From the NCBI RefSeq assembly GCF_003151255.1, contig NZ_CP029481.1, positions 744,001-808,000 on the forward strand: a stretch of DNA of 64,000 bases. The letters run 5' to 3'. This document shows positions 46,992-56,676 of this stretch, piece by piece. Made by a program: the position numbers and the translations under genes. The stretch is from Microvirga sp. 17 mud 1-3 (GTDB lineage Bacteria; Pseudomonadota; Alphaproteobacteria; Rhizobiales; Beijerinckiaceae). How positions within the stretch are numbered: position 1 is the first letter of the stretch; each line of letters opens with the position of its first letter. The notes under the pieces are model-generated. The model saw only the letters and a program-made list of their open reading frames with translations. It made no database searches and was not told the DNA's origin.

Positions 46992-49900
46992 ATGGCCAAG
47001 GTGGTGATGACTGAGGCCGACGCGCTGTCATCGGATAACCGCCGAAGGCATGCAGACCGGCGCATCGAGCGGGCGCCGGACGGGCGAATCAGAACCGCCT
47101 ATACGGAGGTTCCCAATCTCGACGAAAGGGCACTCTTCCGGGAGCTCGAAGCTGCGCTCGAAGGTGAGGTTCGTTTCGATGACGGCAGCCGGGCGCTTTA
47201 TGCAACCGATTCCTCAAATTACCGTCAGGTGCCCATCGGAGTGGTCATTCCGAAGACACGCAACGATGTCGTGAGAGCTGTTGAGATCTGCCGGCGTTAT
47301 CGCGCCCCTGTTCTGCCGCGGGGCGGCGGGACGAGCCTTGCCGGGGAGTGTTGCAACACTGCGGTTGTAATCGATTTTTCGAAGTACCTGAACCGGGTGC
47401 TCGAGATCGATCCCGTGCGTCGTCTGGCGCGCGTCGAGCCGGGCTGCATTCTGGATGATCTGCGAGAGAAGGCTGCTCCGTATGGCCTCACATTCGGACC
47501 CGATCCGGCCACGCACGATCACAACACCCTGGGCGGCATGATCGGCAACGATTCCGGCGGCGTTCATGCGGTGATGAATGGGATCACGGTGCACAATGTG
47601 CACATGTTAGACGTCTTGACCTATGACGGACTGCAGCTGAGCGTTGGCCCAACAGACGATGAAGCTTTTCGCTCAATTCTTCGTGCGGGTGGACGCCGGG
47701 CGGAGATTTACCGCCGGCTTGATGAGTTGCGACACCGATACGGGGACCTCATCCTGGAGAAGTTTCCGGATATCCCACGCCGGGTTTCCGGTTACGAGAA
47801 TCTCGACCAGCTCCTGCCCGAGAAGGGGATGAATGTCGCCCGTGCGCTTGTCGGGACAGAAGGCACATGCGTGACTGTTCTCGAGGCAACCCTGAACCTT
47901 ATTCATAGCCCGCCTGAACGGGTCATCACGATTATCGGCTTCCCGGACATTTACCAGGCGGCCGATGCCGTGCCTCATGTTCTCAAGCATCATCCGGTCG
48001 GCCTTGAAGGCTTTGACGAAACCTTCGTGGATCGATATCGGGAGCGGGGGCTGCATGTCGATGACCTGAAGGTCCTGCCAGAAGGCCAGGGATGGCTCCT
48101 GGTCGAGTTCGGTGGTGAGACCGTCGATGATGCTGTAGCGAGGGCTCAAGGGCTCGTCGACGATGTCCGCAGCATGAAAAGCGTCGACCCGAAGCTTATC
48201 CGCGATAAGGCTCAGCAGAAGCGAATCTGGAACGTGCGCGACGATTCCCTCGGAGCTGAATCCTATGTCCCGAACCATCCTGACACATGGCCGGGATGGG
48301 AGGACAGTGCAGTTGCACCCGACCGGCTCGGGGACTACCTCAGGGAGTTGAAGGCCCTTTTCCGTAAGTACGGTTACGACCCTGTCATATATGGACATTT
48401 CGGCGGCGGGGTCGTCCATTGCGCCATCGCGTTCGATCTTTACGACGAGCCGGGAATCGAGCAGTGGCGCCGGTTCCTCGATGAGGCGGCGGAGCTTGTC
48501 GTGCGCCATGATGGCTCACTCTCTGGAGAGCATGGAGACGGCCAAGCTCGCGGAGCCCTCCTCGAGAAGATGTATGGGCCGGAGCTGGTCCAGGCATTTC
48601 GCGAATTCAAGGGCATTTGGGATCCACAATGGCGCATGAATCCCGGCAAGGTTGTCGATCCCTATCCGATCATCGCGGATCTTCGGGTTGGGCCAAGCTA
48701 TCATCCGCGTAAGCTGAAGACCTATTTCAGCTTCCCGAACGAGGGGGGATTCGAACGGGCTGCCCAGCGCTGTGTCGGTGTCGGAAAATGCCGACGCCAC
48801 GATAGCCATGAGGAGGTCATGTGCCCTAGCTATCTCGTGACGCACGAGGAGCAATATACGACACGAGGGCGAGCGCGACTGCTCTTCGAGATGTTGCACG
48901 GGGGGCCACTCAAGGACGGCTGGCGCAGCAAGGTGGTCGAAAATGCGCTAAGCCTGTGCTTGGCCTGCAAAGGGTGTAAGAGCGATTGTCCCGTGAACGT
49001 CGACATGGCGAGCTACAAGGCCGAGTTTCGCGCCCACCATTATGCTTGGCGGTTGCGGCCGCGACATGCCTACGCCATGGGGCAGATCCATCGACTTGCG
49101 CGCGCAGCAGCACGAACGCCCCGTATCGCCAACATGGTCACGCAAACACCGATTCTGCGGAGCCTTGCCAAGGCGGTTGGTGGGATTGCACAGCAGCGGT
49201 CAATCCCACCTTTTGCTCGCGAGACGTTCACGGACTGGTTCCGCCGTCGCGAGGTGCAGCAGGCTACGGGACCACGCGTCCTCCTCTGGCCTGATACCTT
49301 TAACAACTACTTTCGGCCTGGAACGGCCATCGCCGCGACGAAGGCTCTTGAGGCCCTAGGCTTTCAAGTCGCCATCCCGGATAGGCCGCTGTGTTGCGGG
49401 CGCCCCCTCTATGATTGGGGATGGCTTGGACAGGCTGAGCGGTTATGGAGGCAGACCATGACCACGCTTCACGACGACATTCGAGCCGGCACGCCGGTCA
49501 TCGGCCTCGAGCCAGCTTGCATGGCTGCCTTCAAAGACGAGTTGCTCAACCTCTTCCCGGAGGATGACCTCGCTAAGCGTCTTGCCAGTCAGAGCGTCTT
49601 CTTCAGCGATTTTATCAGTGGACACATTGGTGATATCGAGCCCCCAGCGGGAGCCCGTGACGAGGCGCTAGTGCAGATTCACTGCCATCAGCATGCGGTT
49701 ATCAAGTCCGATGGCGAGCGCAGGCTGCTCGATCGGATCGGACTCTCCTATCATGTCGTCCCTTCAGGTTGCTGTGGCATGGCGGGCGCTTTCGGTTTCA
49801 GCGCTGAAACCTACGATGTCGCGATAGCGGCGGGCGAGCGGGTGTTGCTGCCGACCGTGCGGGCTGCGGATGCAGAGACCCTCATCCTGGCAAACGGGTA

Positions 49901-50006
49901 CAGCTGCCGGGAGCAAATCGAGCAAGGTACCGGCAGAGCGACGCTTCACGTAGCTGAACTCATAGCCCAGCGCATGAGGCTGGGATGTGACGATCGCGAT
50001 CTATGA
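46992..50006 (+). CDS. Large FAD-linked oxidase with Fe-S and CCG domains (YdiJ-like)
   Basis: 1004 residues in one chain. An FAD-binding type 4 domain (about 55-210; PRGGGTSLAGECCN), an FAD-oxidase C-terminal lobe (about 250-540), a 4Fe-4S region (CVGVGKC near 593 and CLACKGCKSDCP near 655), and GlcF-like cysteine-rich motifs (CCGRPLYDWG near 800, GCCGMAGAFGF near 925) are visible. This is the YdiJ layout, fusing what GlcD and GlcF do separately; YdiJ-type enzymes oxidise D-2-hydroxy acids such as D-2-hydroxyglutarate or D-lactate. With the adjacent L-specific enzyme the pair could use both enantiomers. GAGGA lies before the ATG. Confidence 0.9.
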   Translation: MAKVVMTEADALSSDNRRRHADRRIERAPDGRIRTAYTEVPNLDERALFRELEAALEGEVRFDDGSRALYATDSSNYRQVPIGVVIPKTRNDVVRAVEICRRYRAPVLPRGGGTSLAGECCNTAVVIDFSKYLNRVLEIDPVRRLARVEPGCILDDLREKAAPYGLTFGPDPATHDHNTLGGMIGNDSGGVHAVMNGITVHNVHMLDVLTYDGLQLSVGPTDDEAFRSILRAGGRRAEIYRRLDELRHRYGDLILEKFPDIPRRVSGYENLDQLLPEKGMNVARALVGTEGTCVTVLEATLNLIHSPPERVITIIGFPDIYQAADAVPHVLKHHPVGLEGFDETFVDRYRERGLHVDDLKVLPEGQGWLLVEFGGETVDDAVARAQGLVDDVRSMKSVDPKLIRDKAQQKRIWNVRDDSLGAESYVPNHPDTWPGWEDSAVAPDRLGDYLRELKALFRKYGYDPVIYGHFGGGVVHCAIAFDLYDEPGIEQWRRFLDEAAELVVRHDGSLSGEHGDGQARGALLEKMYGPELVQAFREFKGIWDPQWRMNPGKVVDPYPIIADLRVGPSYHPRKLKTYFSFPNEGGFERAAQRCVGVGKCRRHDSHEEVMCPSYLVTHEEQYTTRGRARLLFEMLHGGPLKDGWRSKVVENALSLCLACKGCKSDCPVNVDMASYKAEFRAHHYAWRLRPRHAYAMGQIHRLARAAARTPRIANMVTQTPILRSLAKAVGGIAQQRSIPPFARETFTDWFRRREVQQATGPRVLLWPDTFNNYFRPGTAIAATKALEALGFQVAIPDRPLCCGRPLYDWGWLGQAERLWRQTMTTLHDDIRAGTPVIGLEPACMAAFKDELLNLFPEDDLAKRLASQSVFFSDFISGHIGDIEPPAGARDEALVQIHCHQHAVIKSDGERRLLDRIGLSYHVVPSGCCGMAGAFGFSAETYDVAIAAGERVLLPTVRAADAETLILANGYSCREQIEQGTGRATLHVAELIAQRMRLGCDDRDL

Positions 50007-50486
50007 GGAAGGGGTCTACTGCCACTGTGGGGAGTAACAGCTCTCTGTAAAGCAGAGGAGAGGATTAAGGCATGCTGCCCGAGAGGGCCGGGAGCGCGCA
50101 TTGCTACAAGAGTGGCTCAAGGAGTTCGACGATCCCGATATACCCTCCGGTCGATCGATTCGCATTCCGGCCTGGGTTACTTGAAATGTGGGATTTGGCG
50201 GGCTCTGAGCAGGCCAAAAGCTGCCTTATTCTTAAGGTCTCATAAGCAGGAATACTTGAGGCTTGCCCTTGATGTGGGAACGGCTCAGCTGGGCTTCGTT
50301 TAGCAAGGGCTGATATCATTCCACCGCAGTCTGTGGAGATGCTCATGCGTGTGAGCCAAGCGTCCAAGCTCTCAGCGATGGGAATATTTGCTAGAGCCAA
50401 CCAAGCTTGGCGGAACACCGGACAGTTGAAGTCGTTGATCTAGGCTCTTCGCGCGAGGGGGGAGCAGTCTGACCGGGCAGGATACA
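50007..50486. promoter_or_regulatory. Region upstream of the ACIII-oxidase operon
   Basis: 480 bases with no convincing gene. The promoter of the long respiratory operon should lie here. I found no good FNR-type TTGAT-N4-ATCAA site. Small open frames (50104-50418 minus, 50112-50303 plus) lack coding features. Confidence 0.4.
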
Positions 50487-51149
50487 ATGCCTCAGATCTT
50501 CACGGCGAGCGCGGACACCAGGCTGAGGGTAGCGGTTTTCCTGCTTGGCACCGGAGTGGTGGGGGCGCTTCTGTTCGGAGGAGGGTACGTCAACTCCGCT
50601 TATGTCACGCGTGTCGGGTGGACACGTCATCAACCTGTTCCTTTCAGCCACAAGCATCATGTCGGCGATGACGGCATCGATTGCCGCTATTGCCACGATA
50701 AGGTCGAAGTGAGCTCGGAAGCGGGGCTTCCCTCGACCCATACCTGCATGACCTGCCATTCACAGCTCTACACCGGTGCGCCAGTCCTCGCCCCGGTGCG
50801 CCAGAGTTTCTCGACCGGCGAGCCCATCCGCTGGAATCGGGTCGCGAAGGTGCCCGACTATGTCTTTTTCAATCACGCGATTCACATCAGTCGTGGCGTT
50901 CCATGCGTTACTTGCCATGGACGTGTCGACCAGATGGCGCTCACATTTCGGGCGCAGCCCTTCCAGATGCAGTGGTGCCTCGATTGCCACCGCAATCCCG
51001 AGCCACACCTTCGACCACCCGAAATGGTGACACGCATGGACTGGTCAGACTGGGATCCTGACGCACATAAGGACTTTGGACGCCTTGCCGTAAAAGCCTA
51101 TGGGATCGACCCGAAGCGTCTCGATGCCTGCACGGTGTGCCACCGATGA
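50487..51149 (+). CDS. actA: ActA, pentaheme cytochrome c of Alternative Complex III
   Basis: 220 residues with an N-terminal membrane anchor (about 14-36) and exactly five CxxCH heme motifs: CRYCH, CMTCH, CVTCH, CLDCH and CTVCH. That count and the position in front of actB identify ActA, which carries electrons on the periplasmic side of ACIII. AGGA lies 5 bases before the ATG. The stop overlaps the actB start (ATGA). Confidence 0.93.
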   Translation: MPQIFTASADTRLRVAVFLLGTGVVGALLFGGGYVNSAYVTRVGWTRHQPVPFSHKHHVGDDGIDCRYCHDKVEVSSEAGLPSTHTCMTCHSQLYTGAPVLAPVRQSFSTGEPIRWNRVAKVPDYVFFNHAIHISRGVPCVTCHGRVDQMALTFRAQPFQMQWCLDCHRNPEPHLRPPEMVTRMDWSDWDPDAHKDFGRLAVKAYGIDPKRLDACTVCHR

Positions 51150-54124
51150 GATCGAGCGGACTACATACCGGCGATGCCGATTGGATTCGTCGCCACCTGG
51201 ACGGGAAAAGCGGCCGCGCGTTCTGGCGCGGTCTCGAGCAGCTGAGCGAAGCTCCTGAATTCAAGCGTCTGCTCGCTGCCGAGTTTCCATCGCTAGCTCA
51301 AGGCCCGATGGATTTTGCGCGGCGCGATGTTCTGAAGTGCCTTGGCGCTTCGCTTGTCCTCGCCGGTCTCACCGGTTGCTCCGAGGACTTGAACTACAGC
51401 GTGCCCTATGTGGAGGCGCCGGAGAATATCATTCCCGGGCGCCCAAAATACTATGCAACGGCAGTCCTGATGGGAGGATATGCACAACCGGTTCTGGGCG
51501 AAACCCATGTGGGGCGGCCGACGAAGCTTGAAGGCAATCCGGACCATCCTGCGTGCCTCGGTGCAACGGATGCCTTTACGCAGGCAGCGGTCCTCAGCCT
51601 CTATGATCCTGATCGCTCACGGTCTCCGCGCTACATGGGACGTCCCGCGGCGTGGGCCGAACTCGATGCGATGCTGGTGTCCCAGGCCGCGCGCCTCGAC
51701 GCGACGGCAGGACAGGGCTTCTGCCTTCTGACCGGTGCTACAAGTTCGCCAACCATGGGCCGCCAGCTGAAAGCGCTGACGGAGCGTTGGCCCAGGGCCC
51801 GCTGGTATATCCACGAACCAGCCGGAGAGGAGGGGCGCTTCGAAGCAACACGCCTTGCCTTCGGACAAAGGCTGGAACAGCGATTTCATCTCGATAGAGC
51901 TGAAGTCCTTGTCTGCCTTGACGATGACGTCTTAGGGCCAGGTCCGAAGCAGACTTATCACGCGCGCTGCTGGGCGACACGACGTCAGGCTGCGCAGCGG
52001 GGCGAAGGGGGCTGTAAGATCTGGGTGGCTGAGCCGACCCCATCGCTGACAGGCGTCATGGCAAGCCGGCGTGCCATTGTGACGCCTGGGAGGATCTCCG
52101 CTTTGGTTGCCGCGCTGGCTTCACAATTGGGCGTTCCTTCCGGACCAGCCCACTCTCTCGCTGAGGAGGAGCGGCGGTGGATCGAGGGAGCCGCAGCAGC
52201 ACTTGAGGCTCACGGGGGGCGGGGCCTTGTGAGCGTCGGACATCAGCACGATCCTGCGGTGCAAGCCCTCGGGCTTCTCATTAATGCGAAACTTGGAAAT
52301 GTAGGAGCGACACTGACTTTCGCCGAGCCAAGCCTTCTGCAGGCATCGGATGAAGGTGCCACCCTCCCCGATCTTGTTCGGAGGATGGAGGCCGATGAGG
52401 TCTCATCCCTCGCAGTCCTTGACTGCAATCCGGCCTATACGGCCCCGGCCGACCTGGGCTTTGCAGGAGCGATGGAACGGGTCGAGACGCGATTTCATGC
52501 AGGGTTATATTTCGACGAAACTGCGGCTCTGTGCCAGTGGCATGCTCCTCTGAAGCATGATCTCGAGACTTGGAGCGACGCACGTGCGGCCGATGGGCTC
52601 GCGACGATCCTTCAGCCGCTAATTGGTTTCTCTTTCGGCGGACGCTCCCAACACGTCATTCTGGAGAATTGTCTTGGTGACGTCTTCACCGAGGACCGTG
52701 CCGTTGTGGCTGAGACTTGGCGCGCAATCTGGGGCGAGCCATTCGAGGAACGCTGGCATTCTGCACTGGTTGCGGGCTTCATCCCAGGCAGTGCTCCGCC
52801 TGAGGTCGTGCCCCAGTTTCCTCTCGAATCCGCTCCACCTGTGGCAAGCGTATCCCGGGCTGAAGAGCTCACTGTCGTCGTCAGGACTGACCCTACGGTC
52901 TGGGACGGGCGCTTCGCCAATATTGCGTGGCTTCAGGAACTGCCGAAGCCTCTAACTAAGGTGACATGGGACAATGTGATCCTTGTGAGCCCGGCCCTCG
53001 CAGAGAAGCTCAAGATCGAAACCGGAAGCGAGGTCAGGCTCGAGGTTTCAGGTCGCTCGGTGACGGGCCCGGCATGGGTCATGCCAGGTCAGGAGCAGCG
53101 GACGGTCACGGTTTTCCTGGGCTATGGCCGTACGATGCCCGGGCGTGTGATGGAGGGGACGGGCTATGACGCCTACCGGATCCGGACATCCCGAGAGACC
53201 TGGCAGTTCGGCGGCGCAAGGCTCGCGCCAACTGGCAAGAAATGGCAGCTCGCCTCCACGCAACTTCACTTCGCCCTTGAAGGCCGGGACATGGTGCGCT
53301 TCATGCCCTCAGAGGAGGCGAGGGCTAACCGCAGCGGTGCGGAACAGGCGAAAGGGAAGGGCGCGCAGAGGGAAACGATCTATCCAGTCTTTGGCTATGA
53401 AAGCCCATCCTGGGGCATGTCGATCGATACGGATTTGTGCATCGGGTGCAATGCCTGTGTCGTGGCCTGCGTGGCGGAAAACAACATTCCGATGGTAGGG
53501 AAGGAACAGGTCGCCAAGGGCCGTGAGATGTTCTGGCTACGGGTCGATCGCTATTATGAGGGGCCGCCTGAGGATCCGAGGACCGTTTTCCAGCCCGTGC
53601 CTTGCATGCATTGCGAGAAGGCGCCGTGCGAGATGGGCTGTCCGGTGAATGCGACCACCCACAGCCCCGACGGCCTGAATCAGCAGGTCTACAACCGCTG
53701 CATCGGCACTAGGACCTGTTCGTCGTTCTGTCCCTACAAAGTACGCCGGTTCAACTGGTTCGACCTTACGGGCAATGACCCACCGGAGATTCAGGCCTTG
53801 CGAAACCCCGACGTGACCGTTCGCGCCCGGGGCGTCATGGAAAAATGCACCTACTGCGTCCAGCGAATCCGGTCCGCCGAGATCCAAGCCAAGATCGAGG
53901 GGCGCGCCGTTCGTGATGGGGAGATCCAGACAGCATGCCAGCAAGCCTGTCCGACCAGTGCCATTGCGTTCGGTGACGTAGCCGATTCTGAAACGATTGT
54001 GAGCCGCCGGAAGGCATCGCCCCGCGACTACAGCCTGCTGGAGGAAGTCAATACTTGGCCCAGAACAACCTACCTGGCCCGGATCGAGGACGAGACGCCA
54101 GGTAATGGGTCAAAGAGGGGATAG
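51146..54124 (+). CDS. actB: ActB, fused molybdopterin-like and Fe-S subunit of Alternative Complex III
   Basis: 992 residues from ATG 51146. A Tat-type signal (ARRDVLKCLGASLVLAGLTG, near residues 55-75) is set back behind an N-terminal extension typical of ActB. The first ~720 residues resemble the molybdopterin oxidoreductase fold, which carries no cofactor in known ACIII. The rest is a ferredoxin-like subunit with Cys clusters: CIGCNACVVAC (~765), CMHCEKAPCEMGCP (~820), CIGTRTCSSFCP, CTYCVQ (~900) and CQQACP (~931). It relays electrons from quinol towards the hemes. Confidence 0.93.
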   Translation: MRSSGLHTGDADWIRRHLDGKSGRAFWRGLEQLSEAPEFKRLLAAEFPSLAQGPMDFARRDVLKCLGASLVLAGLTGCSEDLNYSVPYVEAPENIIPGRPKYYATAVLMGGYAQPVLGETHVGRPTKLEGNPDHPACLGATDAFTQAAVLSLYDPDRSRSPRYMGRPAAWAELDAMLVSQAARLDATAGQGFCLLTGATSSPTMGRQLKALTERWPRARWYIHEPAGEEGRFEATRLAFGQRLEQRFHLDRAEVLVCLDDDVLGPGPKQTYHARCWATRRQAAQRGEGGCKIWVAEPTPSLTGVMASRRAIVTPGRISALVAALASQLGVPSGPAHSLAEEERRWIEGAAAALEAHGGRGLVSVGHQHDPAVQALGLLINAKLGNVGATLTFAEPSLLQASDEGATLPDLVRRMEADEVSSLAVLDCNPAYTAPADLGFAGAMERVETRFHAGLYFDETAALCQWHAPLKHDLETWSDARAADGLATILQPLIGFSFGGRSQHVILENCLGDVFTEDRAVVAETWRAIWGEPFEERWHSALVAGFIPGSAPPEVVPQFPLESAPPVASVSRAEELTVVVRTDPTVWDGRFANIAWLQELPKPLTKVTWDNVILVSPALAEKLKIETGSEVRLEVSGRSVTGPAWVMPGQEQRTVTVFLGYGRTMPGRVMEGTGYDAYRIRTSRETWQFGGARLAPTGKKWQLASTQLHFALEGRDMVRFMPSEEARANRSGAEQAKGKGAQRETIYPVFGYESPSWGMSIDTDLCIGCNACVVACVAENNIPMVGKEQVAKGREMFWLRVDRYYEGPPEDPRTVFQPVPCMHCEKAPCEMGCPVNATTHSPDGLNQQVYNRCIGTRTCSSFCPYKVRRFNWFDLTGNDPPEIQALRNPDVTVRARGVMEKCTYCVQRIRSAEIQAKIEGRAVRDGEIQTACQQACPTSAIAFGDVADSETIVSRRKASPRDYSLLEEVNTWPRTTYLARIEDETPGNGSKRG

Positions 54125-54129
54125 AGATC

Positions 54130-55530
54130 GTGGCTCAGGATGTCTCCATTCGAACAGCGTCCTCACGTAGCCGCTACGCTGAGATCACGCAGGAGGTCGT
54201 CGGCATTCCACTGAGCTATCCTCGCTGGCGCAACTGGTGGATCTGCTTTGGCATCGCTTTGGCACTTCTGCTCTTGTTCTTTGTCTCGGCTGGCGTGCTG
54301 TTCTGGAATGGTGTCGGGGTCTGGGGCAATAATATCCCGGTCAATTGGGGCATTGCGATCTCGAATTATGTCTGGTGGCTCGGGATCGGGCACGCCGGCA
54401 CGCTGATCTCCGCCATGCTGCTTCTACTGAACCAGCCTTGGCGCAATGCTCTGAACCGGTTCGCCGAAGCGATGACGCTGTTCGCCGTCACATGTGCCGG
54501 GCTGTATCCGATTCTCCACCTTGGGCGTCCTTGGCGATTCTACTGGATGGCGCCCTATCCGAACACGATGAACATTTGGCCCCAGTTCAGGAGTCCCCTG
54601 ACTTGGGATTTCTTTGCGGTGCTCACTTATCTCACAGTGTCGATCCTGTTCTGGTATATTGGGACCGCGCCGGATCTCGCCGCATCCCGGGATCGGGCCA
54701 GGGCCCGCTTCTGGCAGGTGTTCTACGGAATTCTGGCTCTCGGTTGGCGCGGGTCGGCAATTCACTGGGCCCGGTGGCGGCAAGCCTATCGATTGACGGC
54801 AGCCATTGCGGTGCCTCTCGTCGTTTCCGTGCATTCGGAGATTTCGCTCCTTTTCGCGGCGGGGCCGATTCCCGGCTGGAACTCGACGGTCTTTCCGCCT
54901 TATTTCGTTCTTGGTGCTGCCTTCTCAGGATTCGCGGTCGTGTCGATGATTGCGATTGTCCTGCGGCGTGCGTTCTACCTTCAGAATCTGGTGACTACAC
55001 GACACCTCGATCTCCTCGGCAAGCTCCTGCTCGCGACGGGATTGATGACTGCCTATGGCTATATCATCGAGATCTACGCTGCGTACTATGGCGGAGAGCG
55101 GTATGAGATGGAAACGCTGTGGGATCGTTTCACGGGCGTCTATGCGTTCAGCTATTGGGGCGCGATTGCCTGCAACTTTGTGCCCTTGCAACTGCTCTGG
55201 CTGCGCGGTGCACGAACGAGTCCATTCCTGCTCTTCGTCATCAGTCTGTCGGTTGCTGTCGGCATGTGGTTTGAGCGCTACATGCTGCTCGTGACGGGGC
55301 TTTACAAGGATTATCTCCCGTCCTCCTGGGGCCTGTACGACGTCAGTATATGGGAATGGACGCTCTACGCCGGAATGATGGGCGTGTTCTTCGTGCCGTT
55401 CCTGCTCTTGATCCGGTTCTTACCGATGATCTCGGCTTTCGAGGTCAAGGAAACCCTTTACGAAGGCAAGGTTCAGCATAGCCCATCCGTTGAACGGACC
55501 GGCGCGGAAAGGATCTCCGGCCATGCGTGA
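54130..55530 (+). CDS. actC: ActC, NrfD-like membrane subunit of Alternative Complex III
   Basis: 466 residues, about ten membrane helices, NrfD/PsrC family. The pattern GHAGTLISAMLLLLNQPWR in the first third and the quinol-site region IPGWNSTVFPPYFVLGAAFS match ActC. It starts 5 bases after actB and its end overlaps actD by 8 bases. In ACIII this subunit holds the quinol-binding site. Confidence 0.92.
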   Translation: MAQDVSIRTASSRSRYAEITQEVVGIPLSYPRWRNWWICFGIALALLLLFFVSAGVLFWNGVGVWGNNIPVNWGIAISNYVWWLGIGHAGTLISAMLLLLNQPWRNALNRFAEAMTLFAVTCAGLYPILHLGRPWRFYWMAPYPNTMNIWPQFRSPLTWDFFAVLTYLTVSILFWYIGTAPDLAASRDRARARFWQVFYGILALGWRGSAIHWARWRQAYRLTAAIAVPLVVSVHSEISLLFAAGPIPGWNSTVFPPYFVLGAAFSGFAVVSMIAIVLRRAFYLQNLVTTRHLDLLGKLLLATGLMTAYGYIIEIYAAYYGGERYEMETLWDRFTGVYAFSYWGAIACNFVPLQLLWLRGARTSPFLLFVISLSVAVGMWFERYMLLVTGLYKDYLPSSWGLYDVSIWEWTLYAGMMGVFFVPFLLLIRFLPMISAFEVKETLYEGKVQHSPSVERTGAERISGHA

Positions 55531-56095
55531 GCCCCGGGCGTATGGCGAGACGTTACAGGAACTTTACGGGGTCATGGCAGAGTTCAAGAGCCCGGATGCA
55601 CTCAAGCAAGCCGTGCATCAGGCGCGTATGCGTGGATACCGTCGACTGGATGCGTTCACGCCCTTTCCTGTGGAGGGGCTCGCGGAGGAGATCGGATTCT
55701 CAGACTGGCGCGTTCCGCTAGCCACACTTGCTGGAGGCGCTTTCGGTACGGGCTTGGGGTATGGCATGCAGGTCTACACGAACCTGAACTATCCCTTGAA
55801 TGTCGGCGGACGCCCCATCGTGGCTCCCTCTGCGTTCATGCTGATCACGTTTGAGCTGCTCGTCCTGTTTGCAGTCGTGTTTGGGATCGGCGCGATGTTG
55901 ATCCTCAATCGTCTGCCACGACTTCATCATCCACTGTTCGGTGCGGACCGTTTCGACACAGCATCGTTGGATCAGTTCTTTCTCGTCATTTTTAGTGATG
56001 ACGAGAAGTTCGATGCCCGTCATATCCAGAATTTCCTCTGGTCCCTCGGCCCGGAGAGGGTTCAGACTGTCCCTTCAGCGGGAGGGCCTGGATGA
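55523..56095 (+). CDS. actD: ActD, DUF3341 membrane subunit of Alternative Complex III
   Basis: 190 residues from ATG 55523 (AAGGATC ahead). An N-terminal soluble part (GVMAEFKSPDALKQAV start; DAFTPFPVEGL) and two membrane helices (about 70-90 and 108-135) match the DUF3341 layout. The C-terminus (SDDEKFD) is also typical. It overlaps actC and actE, consistent with strict co-translation. Confidence 0.9.
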   Translation: MREPRAYGETLQELYGVMAEFKSPDALKQAVHQARMRGYRRLDAFTPFPVEGLAEEIGFSDWRVPLATLAGGAFGTGLGYGMQVYTNLNYPLNVGGRPIVAPSAFMLITFELLVLFAVVFGIGAMLILNRLPRLHHPLFGADRFDTASLDQFFLVIFSDDEKFDARHIQNFLWSLGPERVQTVPSAGGPG

Positions 56096-56676
56096 ACGGC
56101 CTCCGCTATATAGCAATCCCTGGTCTCTGCGCGATTCTTGCCGGCGGAATGGCAGGATGCCGCGACGAAATGGCCGATCAGCGGCGCTACGACCCCTATG
56201 GTGAAGCGAAGCTGTTCCCGGATAATAAGGTGATGCAGGCACCGCCTCCCGGAGCTATCGCGCGGGACGATCCCGCGTGGCAGCTCCCATACCTGGAGCG
56301 ACCGCCGCTGACGGCGGCATTGCTGGCACGCGGGCGGGAGAGGTTCGATATCTATTGCTCGCCATGCCACGGCTATGCTGGGGACGGACATGGCATAGTG
56401 CCGAGCCGTGGTTTTCCTCAGCCTCCGACCTTTCATTCCAAGCGCCTGCGCGACCTGCCATCCAGACATGTCTTCGACGTGATCAGCAACGGGTATGGCG
56501 TGATGTACGCCTATGCCGACCGCGTTTCTCCGGCAGATCGATGGGCGATTGCCGCCTATGTGCGCGCACTGCAGGTAAGCCAAGGTGCTCGCGCCGATCA
56601 GCTCCCGGCGGATGATCGCGACGTGCTGAAGACACGCTCGCAAAAAGTGCCAGTGAGGCAGGGAGGCGCAGGATGA
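56092..56676 (+). CDS. actE: ActE, monoheme cytochrome c lipoprotein of Alternative Complex III
   Basis: 194 residues. An N-terminal lipoprotein-like signal (ILAGGMAGCRDE, Cys near residue 23), one CxxCH heme motif (CSPCHG) and a downstream Met region (GYGVMYAYADRV) are present. ActE accepts electrons from ActA and passes them on, here plausibly to the adjacent oxidase. It overlaps actD (ATGA) and actF (ATGA). Confidence 0.92.
   Translation: MNGLRYIAIPGLCAILAGGMAGCRDEMADQRRYDPYGEAKLFPDNKVMQAPPPGAIARDDPAWQLPYLERPPLTAALLARGRERFDIYCSPCHGYAGDGHGIVPSRGFPQPPTFHSKRLRDLPSRHVFDVISNGYGVMYAYADRVSPADRWAIAAYVRALQVSQGARADQLPADDRDVLKTRSQKVPVRQGGAG

Noticed and set aside
50007..50486. FNR/ANR-type site before the ACIII operon
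   Set aside because: Only half-sites such as ttgat are present, without the symmetric partner at the right spacing.
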